Positions 1-12,800 of a stretch of DNA of 22,251 bases are shown here, in pieces. A model generated the notes under the pieces. It worked only from the letters and a program-made list of their open reading frames with translations. It was not told where the DNA came from and did no database searches. This stretch comes from Klebsormidium nitens (Eukaryota; Streptophyta; Klebsormidiophyceae; Klebsormidiales; Klebsormidiaceae), in the NCBI GenBank assembly GCA_000708835.1, contig DF237895.1, positions 1 to 22,251 of the forward strand, given 5' to 3'. A program made the translations under genes and the position numbers. How positions within the stretch are numbered: position 1 is the first letter of the stretch; every line of letters starts with the position of its first letter.

Positions 1-1584
1 CATGATATCGCACCGACATAAGACCGCATGACAAGTGATCTCTGTTGGTATGTACTGCATATTCATGCCAGCTATGGCCGCCACTGGCAGCCGCACGCGT
101 ACTGAATCACACACAATTAATTGGATTACCGTATACCGAGCACTTTTATTCTCGCTGCAGTGCAAGCCCATTATCTCGTCCGACGGATCCTCATCGTTCT
201 ATAAAGCTCGCCGCACGAGACACTGATCATATTGCATGGTCATGATCGTGTTCAGGGTGCCCGCTCGCGGACTCATGCAGTCATTTTCAAATTTACAAAC
301 TAGCTAGTATCACCACATAGTGAGTGACCATCATTTAGTACGTATGCACTAGAAAACGCGTTGATGATAACTTGCACTGAATGATATCACATTCACATGC
401 GTTCGATGCTAACTGAGTATATTAGGCCGCCCATATCATTGCTTACTAAGGTCCGGTTGATTGAGTAGCCTGTACTGTGGACGTTGGCAGAGCGCTTTAG
501 AAACCATGATGTCTTAGCGCAATTATAAGCCTGTCGCTTACCAATAAACTCCTCCAAAGTGGCTGCCTGCGTTCCTGGTGATGGTCATTCTACTTCCGAA
601 ACTGTTATAAAAAGGATACATACATTTTGCACTCTAGAGCTCAGCCCTGCTAGTTCCAAATGTCAATCTGATGTCTCTGTACGACATGCTCTGCAAAAAA
701 GTCTTCAAACCCTCACACGAATCCTGCACGCACCTTTCGAGGATCCAAGACGTCAGTGCTCCGACTATTCCGACCTAGCGAGTGGGGCGCACGGAAACAA
801 CAGTGAGTGGGACAACGTGTCTCAAATCCTCACACGTAACTCTTGCCAAGTGACTCACAACCGATGTTTCGACTACTTTCCATGCTCGTCAATTGCATAC
901 TCCTTGCTGGAAGTTAAACGTTCCCAAAGCTCAGTTTTAAGTGCTTTCACCCACTCCGTGTGTCCAATGTTGCCACCGAAACGCAAAGCTTCGTGGTTTA
1001 GTGCCAAGTTCCAATGGCTTCAAAGTCCCTGCCGGCACATGGTTGGCGCCATTCACGTCCAGAAACGTCCCAGGTGTGGGCTGTGTGCAACCGACGGTAA
1101 TGTCAGTCTGCCGGCACCCGGTAGATAGGCTCGGCTAGTGCCATGTGGCGATTTATCCTGCACAATGGTGGACAACAATGATTAAACACGAAATCCTATA
1201 TGCCACGAAGCATGCTAATTGAGCAAAAAGCACCCCCCGTCTTAAGAAAGAAGAGATGGCTAATGCAAACCTCTAAGAGACCGCCCTGGAAAGACCTTAA
1301 CCCTCACAACAAGTGAACCAAAACGGCAATAAACTTTCAAGGGCAAAGACGATCACCAGCATGCTTCTTTGAAGCACATGAAAGCAGGAAGCTACCAAGA
1401 CTCTGCTTGTCAAAAACGTTACGTCCAGATGGTTGAACCAACTGACAGGCCTCTAAAAAGGGTTCGAGAACTGGCGGGTGAAAAACCCTTTCATCAACAT
1501 TCAGAAAATTCAGAGAATCTGCTTCTGATTTTCAGGTCGGGTCTAGTTAAGCAGCTCGCTCACGTCAGTCAGCGCCGACGGCCT
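1..1584. other. intergenic / SMG7 3' flank, no gene assigned
   Basis: I see no convincing gene here. The segment nearest 1584 must hold the SMG7 3' UTR on the minus strand. No clear minus-strand AATAAA was found close to the stop. A plus-strand open frame at 559-1128 lacks an ATG, a recognisable domain or exon-like composition. A TATA-like string (TTATAAAAAGG) lies near 604-614 on the plus strand but no gene follows it that I can support. The first 500 bases are AT-rich and palindrome-rich, like the other intergenic DNA of the window. Confidence 0.5.
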
Positions 1585-4500
1585 TCAGGGTACGAACGGG
1601 TTCCGGGTCTCATATGCAGACGGGGGGTACATCTGGCCGGCCACCTTCTTCTCCTCCGGCAGCTGCTGACCCCCCCACTCCGAAACCGGGCTCGCACTCC
1701 GGCCCCAGATGCTTGGCTCGCCGACCGCGTACTCCCCCCTGAAATGCTCCGGTTTGTTCAGCGGTCCTCCAATAGCAGCATGGGGCAGAGTGTGCGTGTA
1801 CCCATCGAGCCACTTGTAATCGTCGAGAGGGGTTGTTTCTAGCGGGTTCTGCGGGGGGGCGGAAACGCGGTTGGCGGTAAAAGGAGAGTTCGGGCGCTGG
1901 TTGGTGGGCGGACCAAAACCGGGGGGCGGGCGGATTGTGCTGGGCTGCCCAAACCCGGGAGGGGGGATCCGGGTGGGCCCCGCCAACCCCCCTGCGGGGG
2001 CGGAACTTGTTCCGCTACTGAACGAGGGGCCAAGAGCCTGGAAAGTCTCTGACCGGTTGGGAACGGGGGGGCTTGCAAACAGCGACGAAGCTGCGAGTCC
2101 CGGTTCGTCTGATGGCACCAGTTTCGGCAGGGGGATCGTGACGCGCGCCTCTTGGAAGGTGGGGCCTTGTGCGGTCACGCTCAAACCCTGATTAGAGGTA
2201 GTGTTAGCCCCAGAAAAACCGCTCTGGTGAGGCGCGCTGAATCCAAGACCGCCAAAAAGACTGCTGCTTTGAGGGGGGTGGGACCAAGGGGAAAGAGAGG
2301 CCCCCCAATGCTGATATCCCGGGCCGTTTTGGTGCTGAGCTGGCGCGCCGTGATTGGTCAGGCCCTGTTGCTGCTGGAGAAGGTAGTTGTAGTACTGTTG
2401 CTGGGCGGACGGGGCCTCAAAGCTCGCAGGGGGGTAGACAGCGGGGGCAAGCGAACCCCCTGGACGGAGTGTGGTGCTTGCGGGGGAGTATCCTCCCTGG
2501 AGAGGAGAAGCCCCCGGAAAGGAGTTGCCCTGCAGTTGCTGCTGAAGCTCGTACAACTGCTTGAGCTGGTCGTACCCCCGCGCTTGGACTGCGGGGTCGA
2601 GCGCTTTCGACGCATCGGCGGCCTCTTTCAGCAGGTCGTTCGTCACTGCCTCCACGTCAGCTTTTGCTTTCTCGTGCGAGCTCGGACCACGGTGAAGAAG
2701 CCCGAAGTCGACGGGGTTCACGGCGTCCACTCGTTTCGCGCCACCTGGCATCCACTGGTTGAAGCTGAACGCACTGCTGCCGACGATGGGGTCGGAGGTG
2801 CTTGGGAGGCCTTGTTTTGGTGCCAGGTCGAGGTTTGGGAGCAGTGACTGGGGGCCGTTGTTGGATTGGACGGGGCCCTGGTTCTGGCCGTCAGGTCGGG
2901 GGCTCTGACTCTGTGGAATGAAAAATGCAACGGTCAGAAAAGGACGAAAGAAAGTACCGGTCGCGGAAGGAACGACAACGGACGGGGTTCAGCAGAGCTG
3001 ACCTGAAACAACAAAGAATGCAGCGGTAGTCTAACTTTCTGACTGGACGACTAGAATCTTTCTGTCAGACTAGAACCGAAGAGTTTCTCGACATCGAAAA
3101 AGCCAAAGGGGGTCAAAAACGAGGTCTGAAGCTTAGGGCTCGTCACGCCTTGTCTTTGCCCAACGAGCTTCAAGCTCGTTTACAACAGCTCCTGATCGGG
3201 AAACCAGGCATTCTAAAAAGACCCTTTTCAAGCGAACGTGATGGGCCCAGAAAACAGCTGCACTGGTTCATCTACAACAACCTAGCGTGCATCTTTCAAG
3301 ACGGCTGAGGAGAGGAACGAGAGGAGAGCGTACCAACACAAGAGCCACATGCACGAGCCATAGACAATAAACCAAGCTTGGTAGGATGCAAATCAGCTGG
3401 ACAGAATCCTATTTGGAATCCGGAGGTGGTGGCGCAAGGGACAAGGTTGATGAGTGCCTCGCGTAGACGTAAGCAGACCTTTTGACGCCAGGAAAGGTGA
3501 TCCACAGACTCTCCCAAACCCAGCTTTCTCATTTACAACAGATGGCTGACCAGGTGAAAATTGCAAACTCCTTACAAGAGGCACTTTACGAACTCTTACA
3601 TGCATGGGGCTGCCAGTAAGGGGACTTGGCTGCGACCCGCCCCTCCTCATCGGTTGGAACACAATCTCCTCTTCGTCCTCGTCCAAGCTCTCCTCAGTCT
3701 GCTTGACCCCCTCCTTGACCCCCTCCTTGCCCCCGTCCTTAACTGCCCTTTTTGCCGCCAGCTGTGCCCGGAAAACTCGCTCGGCCTCAACCGCCAGCTC
3801 ATCCCGAGCGGACCCTTTGAGCTTCCCCGCCTGCTGCGCCCTTTGAAACAGTTCTTTCTTCGCCGCCTCTAGTTCGTCCTTCCCGCTGCTCACCAGACCC
3901 AGATCTTCCTCCTCAGTTTCGGCATCTGCTATTCGCTCGTCCGAACCCTGTCCGAATCCTGCCAAGACCGCCAGGTTTGCGCCTGCACTCTGGCCGAATA
4001 CCCCCACATCCGGTAATTCCGTGTGTGCAGGCAAAGCGTTCACTAATGACCCTAGCAGCGCGCTTCCAATTGGCCCTATCCCACCAGCAGAAGGGTCCAA
4101 ACCCACCATGGTCTCCTCCAAACCCTGCCCCAAACCCACGTTTTGCAAACCCAGTCCCTGCCCGAAACCGACCCCCAACTCGCTCACTCCCCCCCTCTCC
4201 AAGACCTTCAGATCCTCGGGGCGACGCTCCGACACACCCCGACTAAACTGGAACAGCCCCAGTTCCTCGCTGAACCGCAGCCCCTCTGCGCGCACGTCTG
4301 CCAGGCACGCCGCAAGATTCTTCCCCGCCTCGAGAACGCGGCGCCCCCTCGACACCGCCTGCTGCGCGTTTGCAACGTCCAAAACGGGGGCGGGCTTCGA
4401 GAAGTCGAGCGCCCGGTGCGCGCTCGCCAAGGGCTCGAACCCCCGCAGCTCGTAATCCTCCCATAGAGCATTGCTCTCGCTCCTCCCACGAGCCACGTCA

Positions 4501-7500
4501 GTGACCCCCTGAGTGACGTCATTCAGCAGCCCGCTGACCTCGCGCCAGAAGAACGAGCGCGCGCGCCCCTGGCGGTCACCGACTTCCCCCTCGCCGGCTG
4601 CCACTTTCGGGTTAACCACTAACCACTCCAGGAGGACGAGCACGCTCGGGAGGAGCAGGTTAGCGGTCGGGTTAGCCCCTAACCCGCAGCGGTGTGCAAA
4701 ACGCCCGGCGAGCTCAAAGAGGGCGGTGAGGGCGTGTTGCGCGAGGGCGGAGCTCTGAATGATCTCAGAGTAGGACGGCTTGTGGCCTTCGGGGACCCAG
4801 CTCAGGTTGTGGACTGTGAAGACGGCGATCACCATAACCTGCAGAAAAACGTTAAAAGTCGGGTTAAGATTTGCTGAGAATCCTTTGATAGCTCAGGAAA
4901 AACAAACGACTTTGAAGGAGAACGGCTTGTGGCCCTCGGGGACCCAACTCTGGTTGTAGACTGCGAATTTGCCAACCATAGCAGCCGCTAGCATAATCCA
5001 ATACGCAACGAGATCTGAATGCTTTTGGAGGCGAACAGCTTCTAACCATCGGAAGCATGATCCAAGGTGAAGATGGCAGCTTAATGACCTGCGAAGAAGC
5101 GCGTAGCAGGGGAGATGGGTTGCAAAATTGGTCGGAGGGCATCGACTGGATTAGGACCAATGGAAACTCGGCTTTGTTCGAGAACAGTAAAGATAACGCT
5201 GTGAAGGAAATTGAGGGGCAAAAGATGGTCAGGAAAATGGCCTCACCTGCAGCAGTCCCGCAGCACCAAGGCTCCCTAAAGCAATCCCGCTCCGGCGCTC
5301 CGCCGCAAGCCCCGCATCGAGTGCCACGTCATCAGCCTCGAAGAGGGCGTCCAAGTCGGACATCGTCGCAGTGTACACGTCCGAAAAGGTTTCAACACTG
5401 GTCTTCGTGAAAACGATGCCGTTCAAACGGACGAATGGCGTCTGGAAGCTGAGGCGGAGCTTGGAGATGGTGTCGTCGTCGTGGGGGGGCGCGTCTGAGA
5501 CTTGCTTGGCGGAGGCCTTTGAGGAGGGTGCCAGTTGGGCATACTTGGCGCGGTTCTGTGAAGAGGGGAAAGAAATAAGCGCGATGAATTGAGGGGTGTG
5601 CAACATCTGGGTAAGTACAAGGCTCCACGAGACAGAAAAGTACGAACCTGTGGTAAAAGTATGCCATCCTGGCGGCTTACGCCTTGGTATCCTACCAAAG
5701 CACTGATGCCCCGTCTTCCTAAATGGTAGCCTTTATAGATTGGCGTCGAACGATGCCTCGCTTGTCCCGGGACGGTTTGAATAAGCGTGCTCCTGAGATG
5801 TCACTATCAACGGCTTACCTTCTCAAAGAGCATGAGCAGATTGTCCCTGGCGGTCAGGAAGGGCACCTCGACGGCAAGGCTCCGATAGTAGCGGTAAACC
5901 GCTAGCAGCTCGTCGTCGACATACGTGGCAAGCACGGCAAGCTGCAAAAGCGAAAGATGCATTTACTCAAGGGGACGACGGCAAAATGAAAGCCGGACAG
6001 AAGTCCTGATTGAGGAACACCACGAAGGGCACTTGGCCTGCTTTGAAGGATGATCTCATCAGATTGCTTACGGAGAAGAAAGGAAAGGGCTAAGTGGCCG
6101 GAGATTGGGCAACTAAGAAACCAAACATAAAACTGCAACAGTCCCAGCAACGCGCTTGCTCGGGAACCTACAGGCTGCACGCCAGATTCAATCAAGAACT
6201 GCGCAGGCGTGACCTCGACTTACCATCTCAGCACTTCAGAACATAAGATAAACAGCAAAAGACTGCTCACCTGGTTGTGCGGGTTCCCGCTCGCCGGCCA
6301 GAGCGCTGCGGCTTGCAGGTAGTAGTTAGCCACAATTGCCCAGTCCTTGACCTTGCTATCCGAGTGCAGCTCCTTGTAGCGTGCCAGATCGCCCAGGTAG
6401 ATAAGGCAGCGGTGGCAGGATGCCTGCACGGAAAGCCAACAACCCAGATTAAAGTGGGCTCGGATTTTAAAGCTCGGGAAATGCAGTCAGTGAGTCTGAG
6501 CCTTGTTCGAACGGACCAGATCAAAAGTTTGGCTAATGTGGACTTCCCGCACCATAGATGGTTTGAAGAGGACGTTACGTCCTACCTCCACTTTAAAGCA
6601 CAAAAAGCAACGTTTTCAGTCAGGAACAACAGCCCTCATTCGATCAGCAGCTTTGAACTTGGTTGACTAAACTTGAGAGCAACGCGCAGGGTCAGCTCGT
6701 TTCTTGAGGCACCTGATGTACATAGCTTGGACGCGAGAGGCACTGCTTGATATGGCACAAGACCCCAGCCCCTCAGGTGGTGCTGCTTAGCAGCACACTG
6801 CATAGGGGCAGGTTGCAAAAATGGAAGTAGGATGCTACCAGCTCCCTTCACACCGACAGAGGGGAGAAAGCAACCCAAGATCCATACAAGCGCCAGAACA
6901 AACTTGATGTTCTGGCCCGACATATGCGAAACGAAATTAGCATGACGAACCTAGCTACTTGGACTATAAACCTGCACAATTATTCCAACTCACCTGGCAC
7001 AACCGGAGCTTGTCCGGCCCCAGCTTCGCGGCCACATCCTCCGGCACATTTGGGGAAAAGTCCTGCGGCAGTCCGTACAGGGCCCTCAGCTTGAACACCA
7101 GCTCGTGGTAAAATCCCGTGGCGTCACCCAGGAATCCCCGGAACCCCGCGAGGGCCTTGTGCAGCGCTTCCTTTGCGGCGCCCGGTTTGGCTCCCCCGGG
7201 CGGAAGGGGCAGCCCTGTGCCAGCTTGGGAGGTGCCCGGTTTGGCGCCCCGGGGAGGCCCTGTCGCGGCCTGGGAGTACTTCCGGATCCTGCCGCGGAAG
7301 TCCTCGATGCGGCGGTAGATGCCCCGCCACAGGGCCTGCTCGACATCATGCTCGACAGCGAAGGCATGGTCGGTGAGGAGGATCTCTTGGTACAGGGAGC
7401 GGAGGGTGGTCAGGAGGGAGTATGCGGTGCCGTCGGAGAAGCCCTTGGACTGAAGGGTCGTGCGTAACTGTTGCTCTAGCTTTTGGGCCTGCAGGAGGCA

Positions 7501-8242
7501 TAGAAGAGATAGTCATTGACCGCATAAAGGCTGAATTCCACTACTCAAACAAGCGGTCACGGTATTTCACCAGGAATGTGCCCTCAGAAACGTGTTGACC
7601 TTGTCAGGATGAGGCCCTTACTGAGGTACTGCCGTTACAAGCAACTGCTAAATATTGCTCATGACCACAATCGTGAGTGTCGGTTGCAAGCAGAGAGTAA
7701 ATCTTTGAGCACAGCTACTCCAGAAAGCGAAGGAAGTTCTCCACTCGGAGAATTTTGCTCAGCTCTGAACCTTTCAGGCCCCGGCAATTGACACCGAGTC
7801 AAGAACAAAGTGACTGTAGGAGAAAAATAACAACTGTGTTCGGGTTCCTTCCAAAGATTGTGCATCACAAGAAGCAGCGCCACTGTCTGAACAAAGTAAC
7901 TCAGATCCACCGGGTTAAAACACGGCAGGTGAAGCTTTGAACTGCGGTCCTGCTCGGCGACAACGCATACTGGGGGGAGGGACTCTTTTTCAAGCAACAT
8001 ATCAGAGTCCCAAGTGCTGGCAGATGTTCCAATCAAAACCCTGCATGACGAGCGCATGCTGCAGCAGGACCTTTTAGCTTTTCTCATCAACTAAACGTCC
8101 AGGCCGGGCGTTGCTTCAACGAGAAATTCCATTTCCGAACCGGGTCCATGAGAGCACAGAGCAGAAACAGGAGCACTGCACTTACCTTCTTAAGAAGCGC
8201 CTCGGCTGAAGCGCGAGAGTCGCGCTCACCGCTTTGACTCAT
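1585..8242 (-). CDS. SMG7: SMG7 (EST1 family, nonsense-mediated mRNA decay), 7 exons
   Basis: Exons, in transcript order on the minus strand: 8242-8186, 7488-6994, 6423-6271, 5941-5819, 5555-5247, 4838-3600, 2910-1585. They give about 1233 residues, against about 1060 in Arabidopsis SMG7. All six introns are GT-AG and phase 0. SMG7 binds phosphorylated UPF1 through a 14-3-3-like TPR domain and triggers decay of transcripts with premature stops; in plants it is also needed for meiotic exit. Visible family blocks: an N-terminal helical region (about residues 20-184); the EST1 DNA/RNA-binding-type region with SCHRCLIYLGDLARYK (about 186), YYLQAAALWPASGNPHNQ and VPFLTARDNLL; FVRLNGIVFTKTSVETF (about 315); and AVFTVHNLSWVPEG (about 384) followed by LLPSVLVLLEWL. 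The C-terminal part is Q/P/G-rich and disordered with DDYKWLDGY near the end, as in plant homologues. EEEIVFQP lies close to the end of exon 6. The start is the ATG at 8242; the 19-residue first exon ends at GTAAGT. EST1/SMG5/SMG6 are alternatives, but the plant SMG7 C-terminus and the lack of a PIN domain favour SMG7. Confidence 0.93.
4770..5095 (-). repeat. SMG7: tandem decayed copies of SMG7 exon 6 start in intron 5
   Basis: On the plus strand the block beginning CGGCTTGTGGCCTTCGGGG at 4776 is the reverse complement of the first codons of exon 6 (HNLSWVPEGHKP). A close copy begins at 4923 and runs to about 4975. A weaker third copy starts near 5036 and shares the CAGCTT, ATCGGAAG and TGAAGATGGC blocks and an ACCTGC at the junction side. 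Spacing is about 147 and 113 bp. Both copies lie inside intron 5, upstream of the real exon in transcript direction. The frame is broken in the copies (CTGCAG of the acceptor is lost in the second), so I read them as intronic relics rather than alternative exons. Confidence 0.8.
7175..7265 (-). repeat. SMG7: in-frame 45-bp repeat in SMG7 exon 2
   Basis: The motif GGTTTGGC(G/T)CCCC occurs twice on the plus strand, near 7187 and 7232. In the protein this is RGAKPGTSQAG followed 15 residues later by GGAKPGAAKEA, a Gly/Pro/Ala-rich insertion within the N-terminal helical domain. It sits between the helix IYRRIEDFRGRIRKY and the conserved FLGDATGFYHELV segment, so it is most likely a surface loop expanded by duplication. 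Confidence 0.7.
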
Positions 8243-9845
8243 ATTCCATGGTCAATTGCAAGGTGAACAAGAGCAGGTCCTGATACTTCTCTTCCTACAC
8301 AAAGAAGTGAACACAACCATCAGCACGGTTATGCAAGATATTATTGGTGAGCCTATGGAAGAGCGCGCCTCTGAGAGACAGAATATCATGGTTATAGCAA
8401 AACGTTCTGGAACAACTTCCCAGCTTTCTGCACTGCTTCAAGGAGCAATAAAGCAACTTCACGCTTCGCAACAAAGCCACTTCAAGCTTGGCGAGACACT
8501 TGATTTGACAGGAGAGACCCAAGTCCACCGATTTGCACGACGAACTCGGACCAAATGCAAAACCGTCCCTCTCTGAGACTCTGCCGTGCAGTTCCAAGAG
8601 CCTTGAAGCAATGTTGCATCTTCAGCACCAATCGAGAACTGCAACCTATCGTACTTTAAAAAGATGCGACAAATGCCAATCACCACTTGTATACATCTGC
8701 AAGCTACTGGGAACTTCAAAGCCTTCAAACTTTGACTCTCGCCAGGGTAGAGGAGGCCTTAAGAAAGGCTGACCATTACCAAAATGTGAGCCACATCCCC
8801 TTTCGAAAAAACGCTTGACTTTCAGAAACTAAGGACAGAATGTGGAGCTTGCACCTCGCAACCCCCGTCGAACAGCGATTTTGATAGTGCACATTGGTTG
8901 TCAAGCCTAAGTCTGAGCCCAAACCATAAATTTTGAACGACCACATTTCACACGTATGCACCAAGTCAGGAGAACTTCAAAGCACGATGCAAGAGACCGC
9001 GCTGCTTCTGTGTATCACACAGACAAATGCGAAGGGCGTACCTGTGTTTCCTGAGCAGTCCTATTCCAAAAACGTGATATGAACCTGCTGCTCGTCTTGC
9101 GTGTGAGAAATTGGAGAAGATTGGGAGGTTGCTATATACATACTCATTCTCGCAGGCCTTCTGCGTGCACTGCTGTGTTTGTAAAGGCGCCCTCGCCCTC
9201 CTGTTTGACAGGTTGAAAGGGACGTCCAATTCCAATTTCCAAGTCTAAAATCCAGCTCAGGGGAGGGCTTGGCCCTGGACATGTTTCTGACATTGTGAAT
9301 TTAATTTGCAAGATCGAGGGAGTGACTCCGAGAAGATCCTTTCCTGCACTTCCTTGGATCCGCTGCTTTATGTGTTCTCTCGACAACGGAACAAGAAGCG
9401 GTCACTGGCCGGGGAGTCGGACTCGGTTATTGCGTATCAGAGGCCGCCTGTATTCGATCGGAACGTCCGACCGGGTCAATCGATGACGCTCCGTTCTAGG
9501 GGTTCCGCTTCCGTTCTGTAGGCGACGGTTCGCCTGCTGATCGCAATATTGCGGCAATTTGCAATCTGCAAAACTGCTGATCAGAACCTGCCAGGCATGC
9601 ATGGCGAAATACTAGGTATGGGTCTACATTCAAGTTCAACCCGCGCATCAATTGGATGAAAGCGCCTCCATTGTTTCTAGTTTAGCGTTTGAAAGGACCA
9701 CAGCCTCGCGAATTTGAAGAGGAGAGACAGGCATGCTGACGAGTTGATGTGGGAGCCTAAGTTGTAATGAGATTCTCCTTGTAGGAAGAATTCCGGTGAA
9801 AGAAACTGAAAAGTTGGACGGCTGCAGGACATTTGTTGCAGGGAC
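8243..9845. promoter_or_regulatory. divergent intergenic region between SMG7 and the LRR-SAPS gene
   Basis: This 1.6-kb stretch separates the start codons of two genes transcribed away from each other, so it should hold both 5' UTRs and promoters. Frames inside it are short and unlike the neighbours. A TATATA string lies near 9132. Composition rises to GC-rich around 9410-9540, which could mark a core promoter. Several ATGs lie between 9730 and 9845 ahead of the chosen start of the plus-strand gene. No factor site can be named with confidence. Confidence 0.5.
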
Positions 9846-12800
9846 ATGGGTGTGAAGAGTCCCAAAAAGAAAGGCGGGAAAGGGGGCAGGGCAACTTCCG
9901 ACAGCGGGCCTGCCAATGAGCACCCTGCAAGCGGTGAAGCTGCGCCTGCTAATCATGTTCAAGAGAATCATGTATCTCAATCTGCTGACAAGGCACAGTC
10001 GCAGACTGAGAATGGACCCTCTGCGGCACACGCTCCGAATGGATACCCAGATGTCTCGGAGCTGTCGAGCGAGGAGCTTCGACGAGCAAGGGATGGTTTA
10101 GAAAACCTGAGCCTGAAAGATGGGGTTAAACTTGACCCTGAGGGGAAGGAGGCAGTGGCGTTGGCCGAGACGCTGGTTGACGTGGGGCCAGCGGCCGTGC
10201 GGGAGCACTACCCTGAGCTCTTCGCAGAGCAACGCGACAGGTCTGAGTCGTTCATGGTTGAGGATTCAGAGTCAGACCTGCGAAGCTCAGACTCGGAAGA
10301 TGTTTCGGATGAGGAGGCATCTGCGAGTGATGCGTCGGAGGAGGCCGGCCACGAGAATGGAGGCAAGAAGAAGAAAAAGAAGAAGAAGAAGAAGGTAGGC
10401 CAGGCATAATCTAGGGTTTGGGTATCAGAACTTGTGAGATTCTCAGTCTGCAAGGACTCCATGCAGAAGCAACTGCAATTCTTGCCAGTCTAGAATCATC
10501 AATGCAGGTCACGGCGTCTTACTTTGTTGCATGCATAAGTAGGGTGATCTATTCAAAAATTGAGACCTCAACTTGTCCGATTGCCAGTGGTAATCTACTA
10601 GCGACAACATGGCACTTGGCACTTGCAACCTCCAGATTGTCTCCGACATTGATAGGATTGGGATCCCCAATTGCCGCAAAGGACTACCTCAGTGTGTGGA
10701 TGACAGTTGTTGCAGCTCATTACCAAGCTTCCGGTGGCTTGTTGACCAGTGTCGTAAGCTCGTGTTGCCTTTTGCTGACTTAGATTGTCAGGTGTCAGCT
10801 TTAAAAGGCTTTCGCACTTTCGCACTTTCGGCAGCTCATGTATCACCTGCGCCTATTCATAAAGAGGTCAACTTGTCTTACCTGCTTATGCGCAACCTCT
10901 TCCCTTTGGTCCTGCAGAAGAAGAGGACGGCAAGCGACGCTGAGGTCAGGGCACACCACTCTGAGAATCAAGTGCCCCAGGAGGAAGCCGAATCGAGGCA
11001 AGTTGCAGTTGATGTACCGCTTGGAGTCTTGATCATTGAACAATTTCGATGTTGGTAACCCATTGCTGAGCGTTATGTGAGGCCACAGTAATAGCCTCCC
11101 GTTGTAAGCAGATTTGTCTGAGCCACAGATTGAGTTTCTGTGCTGGGAGGAGTGGGCAAGGTAAGGGGGTAATGTGGGCTTATGAGGTGGGACTGACATA
11201 CCAGATTGGCAGTAAAGCCCGCAGACTATCACAATCTGACGAGAGAAAAACTTTGATGATGAGCAGAGCAAATCGGCGCACCATGTCGGAGGTCTTTCAA
11301 GGAGCACTCCAGTATTTGCCTCCCGGTTCTACATTCTGTACTACAGGAGCAAACACAACCTGCAAGTTCTCGAAGGCAGCACTCTTGTGTTGTCCGGCAA
11401 GAAAGCAGACTATCTTTTCTCAGGAGAGTCCCCGCTGGAAGCTGTTATTAAAACTGGGCGTGACTCTTTTCAGGTACAAGCAGGCTCTCGATGGCCTGCT
11501 GGCGAACGATGATGTCATGCTGTGGGTGCAACTAAACCAGTGCCGGGTGGGGGACAAGAAGCTGCGCAAGTTGTCGGACGCACTTTGCGCGAATACCGCC
11601 GTAACATCTGTCGACCTGTCGCACAACCAGATCACCGACAGCGGAGTTGAGGTGAGTTGTTTTATGGTACCGTGGTTTTCCTCCCACCTGGCAGGTCTTG
11701 CTTTCAGCTATTCGAGGTCCCATTTCAGCTGGCTTTGGTCATCTGGCGTTTCGATTAGCGAGCTTTTCCTACAGAGTCTGAGGCAAGGGAGTTGGGTCAT
11801 GCCCCAGACAGAGAAGGACAGAGGGTGGCAAGGTCAGCTTGTTCTCGATCATGCGGTTCTTAACAGTTGCCGAGACTGCAATAAATAGCACATTACACCA
11901 GGGTGCAATGAAGGTTGCTTTCTGGACTGCTTGCAAGTTAATGACAGCTAAGACTTAGGGCATCTAAGAAGGCTCTCCTTAACAGGATGGTTAGTATTGA
12001 GCCCTCCTTCCCCAGCGACTGTTGCTAGGGCCAGCGTGTTGGACACTTGCCTAAAACTTGTGCGCTTCAAAGGCTTGGAGTCAATAGTACTTTGGCAAAT
12101 CTTATGTTACGCTCACGGAAAGGCGCACCTACAAAACGCGCTCCCAAAGCCTGACAAACTGCATCCACCATGCTCCAGTGTTTTGTTGTCTTCATCTGCA
12201 CTTTCATCTGATACTGGGGAGCGCCGTCTCATAAAAAGGCTCGGGGATGTTTTTGATCGGAGTCTGGTCAAGACAGGCGCATAATTTGTACCTCCAGGCT
12301 CTCGCCAACGTTCTCTCTAGCGGGTGCGCCCATGACCTCATCGCGCTGGACGTTCGGGGGAACCCTCTGTCGGATCGGGGACGAGGACTGCTCACGAAGC
12401 TTGCCAAGGAAAGGAAACAGATGAAGGTGAAGCTTTACCTTTCTTTTCCACCACAAGAATGCCGTCCGAACAGTCGACATTCCATGCGAAGAGGTTTGAT
12501 TGAAGTCTTCTGTTTCTGTAGGACTGCCAACAGTCCTTCCTGGCAGTGGAGAAGTGAGGGAGTCTGGATGCTTACAGTGCTTGATTTTCATTAGACGTCC
12601 GGGATGGATATACAACTTACGGTTGCTGCCTTTGGCTATCATTCCTTTGATGGATAGTCGAGACTCTTGAAAAGCTTCAGCAAGGGCAGTCGATCGAGGC
12701 AGTGACCTCTAATGGGAGGTCCCAAAGAGCGAAAGCCCATTGCTTTTTAGGCTGACATGCAACGGAGTTTGCAACGACTTCTGGGGTTAAGAGAGTCGAG

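Noticed and set aside
559-1128. 189-codon open frame on the plus strand
   Set aside because: It has no ATG at the start, no recognisable domain, many Cys/Ser codons typical of non-coding DNA and no splice context. It lies in the 3' flank of SMG7.
1871-2847. long plus-strand frames opposite SMG7 exon 7
   Set aside because: They are shadows of the GC-rich, low-complexity SMG7 C-terminal exon. The minus-strand frame continues to the acceptor and carries the conserved DDYKWLDGY.
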